From assembly GCA_019313505.1 (NCBI GenBank), contig JAFDBA010000005.1, positions 1-27,045 of the forward strand: 27,045 nucleotides of DNA. The letters run 5' to 3'. This stretch comes from Deltaproteobacteria bacterium. Its GTDB lineage: Bacteria; Desulfobacterota; Desulfobacteria; Desulfobacterales; UBA11574. The position numbers were made by a program, and so were the translations under genes. Numbering within the stretch: position 1 is the stretch's first letter; each line of letters starts with the position of its first letter. A model generated the notes under the pieces. The model had not been told where the DNA came from. It saw only the letters and a list, made by a program, of their open reading frames with translations, and made no database searches. Positions 1 to 7,836 of this stretch are shown here, in pieces.

Positions 1-2
1 GA

Positions 3-86
3 GAAATACTTGAGGTCAGTACCCAGATGGCTACCCCGAATACCACAGCGCTAATTGAATATGAACAGGCCTTTCTTCAACTGTAG
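3..86 (+). CDS. 3' end of an unidentified gene (truncated by window start)
   Basis: Frame 3 is open from the first base to a TAG at 84-86 and would encode the last 27 residues of a protein ending ...ALIEYEQAFLQL. The other two plus frames close sooner or read less like protein. The fragment is too short to name; the C-terminal helix resembles many helical proteins and no family is claimed. It lies upstream of and in the same direction as the HNH nuclease gene, about 100 bases away, and could share its transcript. Confidence 0.35.
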   Translation, partial: EILEVSTQMATPNTTALIEYEQAFLQL

Positions 87-190
87 GATACTATCTGTCT
101 GATTAATGGCACCCAACGCAGTTGCACCGGATCGCATGGGGATTCGCGGCGTTAAACTTAATCTATACCGAACGACTGGAGGGTACTCAC

Positions 191-577
191 ATGTCATCGA
201 AGAAGACGCGTACTGATTCCGACAGGCGAGATCGTATCATAGCCGAGGTTCGGCATGACCGAGAGCGTCAGGAGAAGACCTACCGGGGGCGAGCGCTCAA
301 GATGTTTCCGTGGATCTGTGCGCGGTGCGGGCGCGAATTTTCAGGCAAGAGAGTTCGAGAACTCACGGTCCATCATAAGGATCACAACCACGACAACAAT
401 CCGCCGGACGGCAGCAACTGGGAGTTGCTGTGTATTTACTGTCACGACAATGAGCATTCGCGGGATCAGGTTGCGGAGTGGTATGACGAAACAACGCCGG
501 CCGGCGGGCAAGAGCCACGTTCAGGCAACAGGCCCTTCGCAAACCTGAAGGATTTGCTGAAGGACAAAAAGTCGTAA
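191..577 (+). CDS. yajD: YajD-family HNH nuclease
   Basis: A 128-residue protein of the small YajD-type HNH family, cytoplasmic and predicted to be a metal-dependent nuclease. The zinc-finger-like core is visible: a CxxC in WICARCGREF, the HNH histidines in VHHKDHNHDNN, a WELLCIYC segment and a closing H in CHDNEH. Length suits the family (about 115 residues). The frame is open back to a TTG at 122, but the ATG at 191 has a good Shine-Dalgarno (GGAGGG at 178-183), so it is chosen. Base composition is clearly richer in G+C than the rest of the window (about 65% in the stretch 241-300), suggesting recent acquisition or a different local history. The cellular substrate is unknown. Confidence 0.85.
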   Translation: MSSKKTRTDSDRRDRIIAEVRHDRERQEKTYRGRALKMFPWICARCGREFSGKRVRELTVHHKDHNHDNNPPDGSNWELLCIYCHDNEHSRDQVAEWYDETTPAGGQEPRSGNRPFANLKDLLKDKKS

Positions 578-611
578 AGAAATTGCAAATATGCCAATGC
601 AGAGTAAATGG

Positions 612-626
612 TGTCAAATTTTGACA
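612..626. promoter_or_regulatory. 15-nt perfect palindrome TGTCAAATTTTGACA
   Basis: Seven-base arms (TGTCAAA / TTTGACA) flank a single T in the gap between yajD and the convergent efp. It could be an operator half-site pair or a weak transcription-stop hairpin; nothing else here distinguishes the two, and an AT-rich palindrome of this size can arise by chance. Confidence 0.2.
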
Positions 627-659
627 TAGAAAAATAGTGTGACAAAGGGGGGTAAAAAT

Positions 660-1223
660 TTACTCCTTAACCCGTTCCACATATTCCCCGGTTCTGGTGT
701 CAATCCTTACAAGTTCACCCTCATCAATAAACGGGGGAACCTGAACCACATAACCTGTTTCAAGTGTTGCCGGCTTTGTGCTGCCGGTAGCGGTATCCCC
801 TTTTGCCCAAAGTTCGGCTTGGGTTATCCTTAAATTAACAAAATTGGGTAACGTTATACCGATAGGTCTTTCCCGGAAAAAAAGAACATTGCAAATTGTG
901 TTTTCCTTTAAATAATCAATGGCATCACCTACCTGATCCATGGTAAGAAACTCCTGAGCATAAGTCGACGTATTCATGAAACAGTACTGTCCTCCATCTG
1001 AATACAGATATTCCATTTCGTGCTCTTCAAGGTTTGCTTCGTTGAATTTATCACCGGATCTAAATGTTCGATCGAACTGAGAACCGGTCAGCATATTCTT
1101 CAGCTTACACTTGTAAAGCGCCTGCCCCTTCCCTGGTTTCACAAATTGAAATTGTACAACTATGTAAGGATCTCCATCTATCTCGATTTTAAGACCTTTT
1201 CTTAAATCGCTGCTTTCATACAT
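660..1223 (-). CDS. efp: Translation elongation factor P
   Basis: EF-P of 187 residues, full length, binds between the P and E sites of the ribosome and relieves stalling at consecutive prolines. Recognised from the N-terminal domain with the loop VKPGKGQA, where Lys32 matches the lysine that is modified in E. coli (Lys34), and from the C-terminal domain ending in TGEYVERVKE. The conserved loop suggests a lysine-modified EF-P, but no modification gene (epmA, epmB) is in the window. The ATG at 1223 has a strong site (AAGGAG, 1233-1238) that lies inside the 3' end of the upstream TrpF-like gene. The two genes overlap by 22 nt in different frames, so translational coupling is likely. Confidence 0.97.
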   Translation of the reverse strand: MYESSDLRKGLKIEIDGDPYIVVQFQFVKPGKGQALYKCKLKNMLTGSQFDRTFRSGDKFNEANLEEHEMEYLYSDGGQYCFMNTSTYAQEFLTMDQVGDAIDYLKENTICNVLFFRERPIGITLPNFVNLRITQAELWAKGDTATGSTKPATLETGYVVQVPPFIDEGELVRIDTRTGEYVERVKE

Positions 1224-1993
1224 AAGTTACAACTCCTTTCTGCCCTTCTGGTCTCATCAACAAATCGTTTTACTTTGCCAAAGTCCTTTTTGAACCTTAT
1301 GGAACGACCCTTTGAGTCCATGGCATTGGTTCCCGTGCAACTGTCAACTCCTGCGGGAAGAACATGCATAATTCCATCAAACACATTTTCGGGTGCAATA
1401 CCACCTGCAAGTATAACCGGGATATGGCTTGACGCAACCAGCTTTGCAGCAACATCCCAATCGCATGTCCGACCGGTTATTCCAACAAAGCCTTTAACAG
1501 GTTGCTGATCAAAACAAGATCCTGATTCCTTGACAAGAATTGTATCTGTTAAAAAATAGTCGCTTACCGGCTCGAACAACTTTGCCAGTTCAATTGCGTC
1601 AGGATGTTCCGTCATCCCTGGCTGAAATATTGGAATAGATCTCATAATTTTAATCTCGGGAAATCTTTCCTTAACTTTTCTTTGTAATAAAATAAGTTTT
1701 TCATAGATCTCACAAGAATTCTTTTGCAATGATAATGCTTCACAAAAATGTACGATATCCGGTTTATAATAATCGAGCGTAAGGAGTATTGCATCGAGGT
1801 CGCTGAAAAGCGGTATCAAACTGCTACGAGCTTCTGCACTGTCAATAAGTCTGATTGTTTCCCTTATCAGAGGAGTTTTCCAGGATTCTTTAGAGACAAT
1901 AACACTGCCAATATGATCCACCCCCAGCGATATCAGCTTTTCAGCCTCGGGAGGTGTCTGCACTTCGTAAATTTGGGTAATAATTTTGGTCAT
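1202..1993 (-). CDS. TrpF-like (phosphoribosylanthranilate isomerase-like) barrel protein, catalytic Cys absent
   Basis: A 263-residue TIM-barrel-type protein resembling TrpF. Visible TrpF features: the N-terminal strand and helix ending EAEKLISLGVDHIG, a strand DYFLTDT whose Asp aligns with the catalytic Asp, the VGITGRTCDWD segment that matches the GGTGxxFDW phosphate-binding loop, and PVILAGGIAPENV. The usual KICG motif with the catalytic Cys is replaced by QIYE, so classical PRA isomerase activity is doubtful. The frame is open to 2116, but residues from 1994 upward are read from a repeat element, so ATG 1993 is preferred; it has no clear Shine-Dalgarno. No other trp genes are nearby. The 3' end overlaps efp by 22 nt. 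Function beyond the family fold is not assignable. Confidence 0.75.
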   Translation of the reverse strand: MTKIITQIYEVQTPPEAEKLISLGVDHIGSVIVSKESWKTPLIRETIRLIDSAEARSSLIPLFSDLDAILLTLDYYKPDIVHFCEALSLQKNSCEIYEKLILLQRKVKERFPEIKIMRSIPIFQPGMTEHPDAIELAKLFEPVSDYFLTDTILVKESGSCFDQQPVKGFVGITGRTCDWDVAAKLVASSHIPVILAGGIAPENVFDGIMHVLPAGVDSCTGTNAMDSKGRSIRFKKDFGKVKRFVDETRRAERSCNLCMKAAI

Positions 1994-2012
1994 CGGTTTT
2001 ACAGACTTAAAT

Positions 2013-2149
2013 TTGATGGCATCGCAAAAAGTCCCAAAACCGTCATGTCGGATTTGATCCGGCATCCAGAAGTAATTGAATTTACTGGATTCCGGCTTTC
2101 GCCGGAATGACGACAAAAGCGAATTCCAAACTTTTTACGAAACCGTCAA
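2013..2149. repeat. MITE/REP-like element with 20-nt terminal inverted repeats
   Basis: The ends at 2013-2032 (TTGATGGCATCGCAAAAAGT) and 2130-2149 (ACTTTTTACGAAACCGTCAA) are inverted repeats matching at 16 of 20 positions. Inside lie the motif tccggcatccag and the strongly palindromic ggattccggctttcgccggaatgacg, plus an AGTAA/TTACT hairpin in the centre. Such short elements with an FRRKPESS-like conceptual translation are widespread between genes in proteobacterial genomes (recalled knowledge). It has no coding capacity, so it would need a transposase in trans. It separates the TrpF-like gene from guaA and gives the former a false N-terminal extension. Confidence 0.75.
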
Positions 2150-2158
2150 ACATAGGAG

Positions 2159-2187
2159 TTGACATTTTTGACGCCTTTTAACATATT
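2159..2187 (+). promoter_or_regulatory. Candidate sigma70 promoter for guaA
   Basis: A perfect -35 TTGACA at 2159-2164 is followed after 17 bases by CATATT (4 of 6 matches to TATAAT). It starts ten bases beyond the edge of the repeat element and lies about 40 bases upstream of the guaA start. Judged by eye only. Confidence 0.4.
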
Positions 2188-2224
2188 CAATATGTTTTCG
2201 CAAATTGTTTAAATGAGGGGAATT

Positions 2225-3754
2225 ATGATACTGATTATAGATTTTGGTTCGCAATATAACCAGCTTATTGCCCGCCGTGTTCGAGAATTTCATGTATACT
2301 GTCAAATCGATCCGCCGGATATTGATATTGCACATATCAAAAGTCTGAAACCCAAAGGGATTATTCTCTCGGGAGGACCTTCAAGCATTTATGAAAAAAA
2401 CAGTCCAAAATGCAATGAATCGATTTTTAATCTCGGGATTCCTGTTCTTGGAATCTGCTATGGTATGCAGTTTATGATCAACGCGCTCGGTGGTACGGTA
2501 ACAAAAGCCCGAAAGCGTGAATACGGATTTGCAGAGCTTAAAGTAAAAGAACAGGTGGGCCTGTTTAAAGGCATAGATCAAATAACAAAGAGCTGGATGA
2601 GCCATGGTGATTCAATAGAAAAGCTGCCCCGGGGTTTTAGAATAACCGCTTCAACAAAAAACACTAAAATAGCTGCAACTGTCCACGGCAAAAAAGATCT
2701 TTTCGGTCTCCAGTTTCACCCTGAAGTCCATCATACAGCCTGTGGTAAAGCAATGCTTCGCAACTTCATTTTTGATGTGTGCGACTGCAAACGTACATGG
2801 ACGATGAAGTCCTTTGCCAAGGATTCGATTGCTCAAATAAAGGAAACCATAGGAGATAAAAAAGTCATTCTGGGTTTAAGCGGCGGAGTCGATTCTTCTG
2901 TTACAGCATTGCTGATTCACAAGGCTGTGGGGAAAAATCTTACGTGTATATTCGTGGATAACGGCCTGCTTAGAAAAGATGAAGCTGAAAAACTCAAAAA
3001 AACATTAAAACAACATCTTGAAATCAATATCCGGTTTGTAAGTGCTAAAACCAAATTTTTAAAAGCACTCTCCAAAATAACCGACCCGGAAAAAAAGAGG
3101 AAAATTATCGGTAAAGTCTTTATAAATGTCTTTGAAGCCGAAGCCAAAAAAATAAAAGGCGCTGATTTTTTGGCCCAGGGAACACTCTACCCGGATATCA
3201 TCGAGTCTCAGTCTGCCTTTGGCGGTCCCACATCAGTCATTAAATCACATCACAATGTTGGCGGCCTTCCAAAAAATATGAAATTAAAACTTGTTGAACC
3301 CTTAAAGTATTTATTTAAGGATGAAGTGCGCATTCTGGGTAAGGAACTGGGACTTGATGAAAACCTGATATGGCGTCAACCGTTTCCGGGGCCGGGTCTT
3401 GCAATTAGAATCATCGGAGAAATTACAAAAAAGCGCCTTTCAATATTAAGAGAAGTCGATGATATTTTGCTTGATGAAATAAGAACTAACGGATATTATA
3501 AAAAATTATGGCAATCTTTTGCCGTCCTTCTTCCCATAAAAAGTGTGGGGGTTATGGGAGACAGTCGAACTTATGAAAACATTGTGGCCATCCGGGCGGT
3601 AACAAGCAAAGACGCAATGACAGCTGATTGGGCCAAACTGCCTCACAAATTACTCGGGAAAATATCAAACCGTATAATCAATGAGGCAGCCGGCGTAAAC
3701 AGGGTGGTTTATGATATCAGCTCAAAACCGCCAAGTACAATAGAATGGGAATAG
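2225..3754 (+). CDS. guaA: GMP synthase (glutamine-hydrolysing)
   Basis: A 509-residue two-domain enzyme converting XMP to GMP with glutamine and ATP, the last step of guanine nucleotide synthesis, in the cytoplasm. The N-terminal class I amidotransferase has nucleophile Cys78 in GICYGMQ and His165/Glu167 in FHPEV. The ATP pyrophosphatase domain has the PP-loop SGGVDSS at 219-225, followed by the C-terminal dimerisation domain with PFPGPGLAIRIIG and the expected end STIEWE. Full length and intact. An ATG at 2213 is in frame, but the family begins MILIIDFGSQY, and GAGGGG (2215-2220) sits just before the ATG at 2225, so that start is used. The following gene begins 7 bases after the stop. Confidence 0.97.
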   Translation: MILIIDFGSQYNQLIARRVREFHVYCQIDPPDIDIAHIKSLKPKGIILSGGPSSIYEKNSPKCNESIFNLGIPVLGICYGMQFMINALGGTVTKARKREYGFAELKVKEQVGLFKGIDQITKSWMSHGDSIEKLPRGFRITASTKNTKIAATVHGKKDLFGLQFHPEVHHTACGKAMLRNFIFDVCDCKRTWTMKSFAKDSIAQIKETIGDKKVILGLSGGVDSSVTALLIHKAVGKNLTCIFVDNGLLRKDEAEKLKKTLKQHLEINIRFVSAKTKFLKALSKITDPEKKRKIIGKVFINVFEAEAKKIKGADFLAQGTLYPDIIESQSAFGGPTSVIKSHHNVGGLPKNMKLKLVEPLKYLFKDEVRILGKELGLDENLIWRQPFPGPGLAIRIIGEITKKRLSILREVDDILLDEIRTNGYYKKLWQSFAVLLPIKSVGVMGDSRTYENIVAIRAVTSKDAMTADWAKLPHKLLGKISNRIINEAAGVNRVVYDISSKPPSTIEWE

Positions 3755-3760
3755 ATAAAA

Positions 3761-4525
3761 ATGGCAGAAAATGAGTCTTCCAGATTTAAAATGCGCACAG
3801 ATGATGAAAAACCGGATTTCCCGGCTCAAGAAGAACTAGATGATTTGCGATTCGAAAAGTTAAAAAAGCGTATCACTCGCATTTCGATTTTCATCACATG
3901 TTTAATCGGTGTTGTAATTCTTTTTACTTATTTGGATTTAAAAAAAAGCATCTCCATAACTGACAGTACAGGAACCATGGGGGTTAAGGCCCTTTCTAAA
4001 GAACTCGAATCAAAATATTCATCTCTTTCTGTTCGACAGGCCAATCTTGAAGATGTCTTTAAAAAAAGGGTTGATGCAATTGAAAAGAGTGCCGCTTCCA
4101 TACAGGCAAATCTGAACAAAGCAACAACCGCGATAAAGTACATCAGATCCGCCAGAAAAGCAGACAATAAAAAGATTGAGAGCGCCATAACAACTACCGA
4201 AAAAAGGCTGTCTCCTCTTCCTAATGATCTGGCAAATTTAACCTCAGAGCTAAAAAACATTAATCATGCATTTAATAAAAAGTTGAAAAATCTTTCTCAA
4301 ATTGTCGGAAGCACTCAAAATAATCTTGTAAGTATCCGATCTGATATCGACATTCTTAAATCTGCCAAGATCGACCAAAAAACTATTGGTATATTGCTGA
4401 AAAACCAGCAGCAAACTTACCAACTCGCTTTGAAAAAAATAACAAGCAATTTTGAAGATAAAATAAAATCTGTCGAAAAAAAGTTAAACAAACTGGAAAC
4501 GGCTAAAGTGTCGACGCCAAAGTAA
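3761..4525 (+). CDS. Single-pass membrane protein with long coiled coil
   Basis: A 254-residue protein of no recognised family. Residues 1-40 are charged, 41-60 form one hydrophobic membrane segment (ISIFITCLIG then VVILFTYLDL), and 70-250 are Lys/Glu/Ser/Asn-rich and predicted to form helical coiled coil. With positive residues (KLKKR) before the membrane segment, the long C-terminal part should be outside the cytoplasm. It starts 6 bases after the guaA stop and is probably cotranscribed and translationally coupled. The layout recalls structural or septum-associated coiled-coil proteins, but nothing identifies a partner. There is no evidence linking it to purine metabolism other than position. 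Confidence 0.75.
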   Translation: MAENESSRFKMRTDDEKPDFPAQEELDDLRFEKLKKRITRISIFITCLIGVVILFTYLDLKKSISITDSTGTMGVKALSKELESKYSSLSVRQANLEDVFKKRVDAIEKSAASIQANLNKATTAIKYIRSARKADNKKIESAITTTEKRLSPLPNDLANLTSELKNINHAFNKKLKNLSQIVGSTQNNLVSIRSDIDILKSAKIDQKTIGILLKNQQQTYQLALKKITSNFEDKIKSVEKKLNKLETAKVSTPK

Positions 4526-4764
4526 AATACACAAAAGAAGGAAGGGGTTCACAAATAAAATACATTTATTGGAGTTAAGGCGGCCGGCAAGGCACGAAAA
4601 CCTAAGTAATATCAAGCTTATTTCGAGTTATCGTTTTTCGTAACACAGCCAGGTAAGATGCATCGGTATCCAAAATGTGAAGTTATTTTTAAGTGATCCC
4701 TAAAGTATTTTAGTGTAAATGTCGAAAGTACAGGTAAGGAGGTAAAACATAAGGAGAATTTGTT

Positions 4765-4995
4765 ATGGATATAGTAGTTGGAAAATTACAATCTACCAAA
4801 AAGGATGGATCTCATAAAAATACTATTCTTTCGGGTGGTAATAAAATGCGTTTCAATGAAAAACGTAAAAACAAATATGATCGCCGACAAAGTGTCAGGG
4901 ATGGTATTTATGTATCTCTTTCTTTTAAAAATGACCGTAGAATTATTCCTGATAGAAGAAAGGTCAAACTGCAAAGAAATTCCTGGGCTATTTAG
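4765..4995 (+). CDS. Small basic protein with repeated DRR motifs
   Basis: A 76-residue, very basic protein of unknown function. The Shine-Dalgarno AAGGAG lies nine bases before the ATG. Three spaced motifs are seen: KYDRRQ, KNDRRI and PDRRKV. Small proteins with DRR/ERR motifs are recurrent in deltaproteobacteria (recollection, not checked). It converges on the PilZ gene with only two bases between the stop codons. An alternative overlapping frame (4778-5077) has no ribosome binding site and would run into the PilZ gene. The 239-base stretch before it holds no gene and no riboswitch that I recognise. Confidence 0.55.
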   Translation: MDIVVGKLQSTKKDGSHKNTILSGGNKMRFNEKRKNKYDRRQSVRDGIYVSLSFKNDRRIIPDRRKVKLQRNSWAI

Positions 4996-4997
4996 AT

Positions 4998-5360
4998 TTA
5001 TTTGGCCGCCCTATCCTCTCTCCACGTCTCATAAGAATAATCAAGCAGAAGCCACTTGTCTTCAGAATCTATGGTAATTAATTTAATGCCACCTTCATAA
5101 TTAAACTCCGGATTTCCCTCAAACTCTTTAATCCAGGCCAGAGTTCCGGCAACAGAAACCGGTGCCTTTTTCCCTGGAACATCTATTATCAAATTTAGAA
5201 TGGAACTCAAATGGATTTTCTCATTTAAGTACACAATAACCCCCATACCCTCTCGGCTGATATCAATGACGGAGCACTGATTCCATCTATTTTCGTTCTC
5301 TTTTGAATACCGAGCGCTAAATTTTATAGGAAAACGTATAAATTTTCTTCTATTTTCCAC
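4998..5360 (-). CDS. PilZ-domain protein (c-di-GMP receptor)
   Basis: A 120-residue stand-alone PilZ domain. Both c-di-GMP binding motifs are present: RRKFIR near the N-terminus (RxxxR) and DISREG (the D/NxSxxG motif). It is therefore expected to bind cyclic di-GMP and act as a cytoplasmic effector, though the target process is not shown. The frame is open up to 5534, but the upstream part (VCVQKRKFLYYQV) is translated from a repeat element. The GTG at 5360 is chosen because AGGGGG (5367-5372) lies six bases upstream and the protein then starts VENRRKF, directly at the domain. Confidence 0.85.
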   Translation of the reverse strand: MENRRKFIRFPIKFSARYSKENENRWNQCSVIDISREGMGVIVYLNEKIHLSSILNLIIDVPGKKAPVSVAGTLAWIKEFEGNPEFNYEGGIKLITIDSEDKWLLLDYSYETWREDRAAK

Positions 5361-5435
5361 TCGATTCCCCCTGTAATTATTATTTGATTTCTTATGCTTA
5401 TTATTGTATGTTTTACAAATCAACATATAAAGTAT

Positions 5436-5489
5436 AACTTGATAGTACAAGAATTTCCTTTTTTGGACACAGACCCGCCTGCCATGCGA
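5436..5489. repeat. Partial copy of the inverted-repeat element also found at 13608-13783
   Basis: The stretch starts AACTTGATAGTACAAGAATT and continues tccttttttggacac, then cacagacccgcctgccatgcga (5468-5489). The first part matches the reverse complement of 13742-13781 with a few changes, and the last 22 bases match 13633-13654 exactly. The two parts are joined directly here, while about 100 bases separate them in the longer copy, so this looks like an internally deleted derivative. It lies in the leader region of the PilZ gene. Confidence 0.65.
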
Positions 5490-5549
5490 AAATATGCCTT
5501 CCCGTAGGTCCGGAAGATCGTACTGGGGCGTCATATCTAACTTAAGTCA

Positions 5550-5738
5550 ATGATAGACTGCCATAAATGCGAATATTACTATGTCACGTGGGACAAAAAC
5601 TTCCGCCATGGCTGCAAGGACATGAAGTTTAAATCCAAACAACTTCCTTCAACAGAAGTACGTATCAGTTCTAACCGTGAGTGCCTCTTATTTAAATTGA
5701 AGAAAATAAAGAAAAGAGGATGTTATAATGGCAGATAA
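5550..5738 (+). CDS. Small Cys-rich protein, possibly metal-binding
   Basis: A 62-residue protein with a CHKC motif near the N-terminus, then YYVTWD, HGCKD, LPSTEV and ECLLFK. The spacing CxxC...C...C suggests a small metal-binding fold. The pattern resembles a conserved small protein I recall from deltaproteobacteria and gammaproteobacteria, but I cannot name it. No good Shine-Dalgarno precedes the ATG. It overlaps the following histidine kinase by 11 bases, which indicates one transcript and coupled translation. Confidence 0.6.
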   Translation: MIDCHKCEYYYVTWDKNFRHGCKDMKFKSKQLPSTEVRISSNRECLLFKLKKIKKRGCYNGR

Positions 5739-7719
5739 TCGGACCTATGAAGAATTAGAGCAAAAGATTAAACAATTAGAAAAAGAGGCCCTTGCAAGGA
5801 CGCATGAACTTGAAAAGCTTGCCAATGGACTAGACTGTTTTTATGGTATATCAAAGACTTGGGGAAAGTCCCATTTTTCATTCGAAAAAAAAATTCAAGA
5901 GATAGTCGATCTAATTCCCGCCTCATGGCCGTATCCCGAGATCACCTGTGCACAAGTCATTATAGATAATCTGAAATTCATAACAAAGAATTTTAAAGAA
6001 ACCGATTGTAAGCTATCCTGCGAAATAATTGTATATGGCAAGCTGACCGGCGTCCTGGATATCTTTTACCTCCAAAAGAAACCGGAAATGGATGAGGAGT
6101 GTTTCCTGAAAGAAGAAAGAAGTCTGATTAATGCCATAGCCGAACAACTGGGAAAGATCACTGAAAGTGAACGAATGGAAGAGACCATTCGGGTAAGTGA
6201 ACAAAAATTTAGCCATATTTTTAAAAATAACAGCACAGTTATGTACCTGGTTGATCCGGAGACACTAAAGATCGTTGATGCTAATCATGCTGCCGAAAAT
6301 TATTATGGTTTTGCTCATAGAAATTTGCTCGTAAAAAAGCTTACTGATATTTGCCTGTCAACTGAGTCCGAAATAAGAAATGAAATACAAAAGGCAGAGC
6401 AGGCGAATAGAGATTTTTTTTTGTTCAAACACAGACTTGCAAACGGAGAAATACGTGATGTAGAAATTCGCTCAACCCCTATATTTCTTTATGAAAACAA
6501 ATTGTTAAATTTTTTGATTGTCCATGATATTACCGATCGAATACGCGCTGAGGAGGAAAAAAAGAAGATTGAATCCCAGCTCCGGCAATCCCATAAGATG
6601 GAGGCCCTGGGTACTTTGTCAGGAGGAATTGCACATGACTTCAATAATATCCTTTGGATTATTAATGGGAATACGGAACTGGCAAAAGCTGAAATACCCC
6701 AGGGAAACCCGGCAGGTTACAACCTGGATAAAGTGGAAGAGGCTTGCCGGAGAGCAACAACTCTGGTTACACATATCCTTAGCTTTAGCCGTCAAAAAGA
6801 ACAAAAACGCCAACCTTTAAAGATTAGTCTGATAATCAAAGAATCACTAAAGCTATTGCGGGCTTCAATTCCAGCAAACATAGATATTCATAGAGTTATT
6901 TCAAGCCAATCAGATGTCATACTGGCCGATCTTTCACTGTTAAACCAAGTTTTTATGAATCTTTATACCAATGCAGTCCATGCCATGGGAAAAAACGGAG
7001 GCATTCTGGAAGTAAGTCTGGTAGACCTTGAAATTAACAAACAAGAAGCTGCGCTTCTTCATAATTTAACTCCTGGAAATTATGTTATAATGAGTGTACG
7101 GGATACCGGTCACGGTATTGATCCGGAGAATATGGAACGAATCTTTGATCCATATTTTACTACAAAAGGAGATGATGAAGGCACAGGTATGGGACTTTCG
7201 GCGGCCTACGGAATAATCATAAACCATGGTGGGACTATTACAGTAGATAGTAAGCCCGGGAAAGGAACTATATTCAATGTATTTCTTCCGGTTTATGAAG
7301 AGGTTGAAAAAGAACCGGATTTAGAGACTTTTAAAACACTTCCCAGTGGGAAAGAACGAATATTAGTGGTTGACGATGAAAATTCGCTTCTTGATATGCT
7401 AAACAAAATGTTGACACTCCTGGGTTATAAAGTTGAGGTTTTTCAGAATCCTGTTGAAGCCCTTAAATCCTTTAAAACAAAACCCGAAAAATACGACCTT
7501 GTAATTACTGATCAGAGTATGCCATATATAACAGGTGATATCCTTGCGAAAGAGCTTATGAACATCAGGCCGGATATTCCGATTATCCTCTGCACAGGAT
7601 ACAGCGAACTTATCTCAGAAGAAGAGGCCGGAGATATCGGTATTAAATCGTTCCTTTTTAAGCCGGTTGAGAAGGGTAATCTTGCCAGGACTATTCGGAA
7701 GGTGCTTGACCAAAGTTAA
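5728..7719 (+). CDS. Hybrid sensor histidine kinase (GAF-like, PAS, HisKA, HATPase, REC)
   Basis: A 663-residue soluble hybrid kinase with no membrane segment. In order: N-terminal coiled coil (about 1-30), a GAF-like domain (about 30-150), PAS (about 157-272), HisKA with phosphorylatable His303 in GGIAHDFNN, HATPase with N box NLYTNAVHAM (411-420), DTGHG (459-463) and GTGMGLS, and a receiver domain (about 543-661) with Asp549/Asp550, phosphoacceptor Asp595, Thr623 and Lys645. All phosphotransfer residues are intact, so His to Asp transfer within the protein is expected. There is no DNA-binding output and no separate regulator next to it. The signal is unknown and probably cytoplasmic. AGAGGA (5715-5720) precedes the ATG by seven bases. 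Confidence 0.93.
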   Translation: MADNRTYEELEQKIKQLEKEALARTHELEKLANGLDCFYGISKTWGKSHFSFEKKIQEIVDLIPASWPYPEITCAQVIIDNLKFITKNFKETDCKLSCEIIVYGKLTGVLDIFYLQKKPEMDEECFLKEERSLINAIAEQLGKITESERMEETIRVSEQKFSHIFKNNSTVMYLVDPETLKIVDANHAAENYYGFAHRNLLVKKLTDICLSTESEIRNEIQKAEQANRDFFLFKHRLANGEIRDVEIRSTPIFLYENKLLNFLIVHDITDRIRAEEEKKKIESQLRQSHKMEALGTLSGGIAHDFNNILWIINGNTELAKAEIPQGNPAGYNLDKVEEACRRATTLVTHILSFSRQKEQKRQPLKISLIIKESLKLLRASIPANIDIHRVISSQSDVILADLSLLNQVFMNLYTNAVHAMGKNGGILEVSLVDLEINKQEAALLHNLTPGNYVIMSVRDTGHGIDPENMERIFDPYFTTKGDDEGTGMGLSAAYGIIINHGGTITVDSKPGKGTIFNVFLPVYEEVEKEPDLETFKTLPSGKERILVVDDENSLLDMLNKMLTLLGYKVEVFQNPVEALKSFKTKPEKYDLVITDQSMPYITGDILAKELMNIRPDIPIILCTGYSELISEEEAGDIGIKSFLFKPVEKGNLARTIRKVLDQS

Positions 7720-7836
7720 CCTGAATTTCTCATGCAGTAAAGTATTACGGCTTCTTACCTGATGCCTTGTTCCTGAGTCGCTCAAACTCGTGAGTTAATC
7801 CTGTGATCCTGCAAAATAAACAAAGGGAATTATATC

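Noticed and set aside
122..190. N-terminal extension of the YajD ORF from TTG 122
   Set aside because: The ATG at 191 has a strong ribosome binding site and the extension does not resemble the family.
1994..2116. N-terminal extension of the TrpF-like ORF
   Set aside because: Those codons are read from the repeat element at 2013-2149, and the extension has no TrpF similarity.
4526..4764. c-di-GMP (GEMM) riboswitch before the small gene near the PilZ protein
   Set aside because: The context and a CGGCAAGG/CCTAAG-like stretch suggested it, but the conserved GEMM core and its order are not present.
5361..5534. N-terminal extension of the PilZ ORF
   Set aside because: It includes the repeat at 5436-5489, while a GTG with a good ribosome binding site stands right before the PilZ domain.
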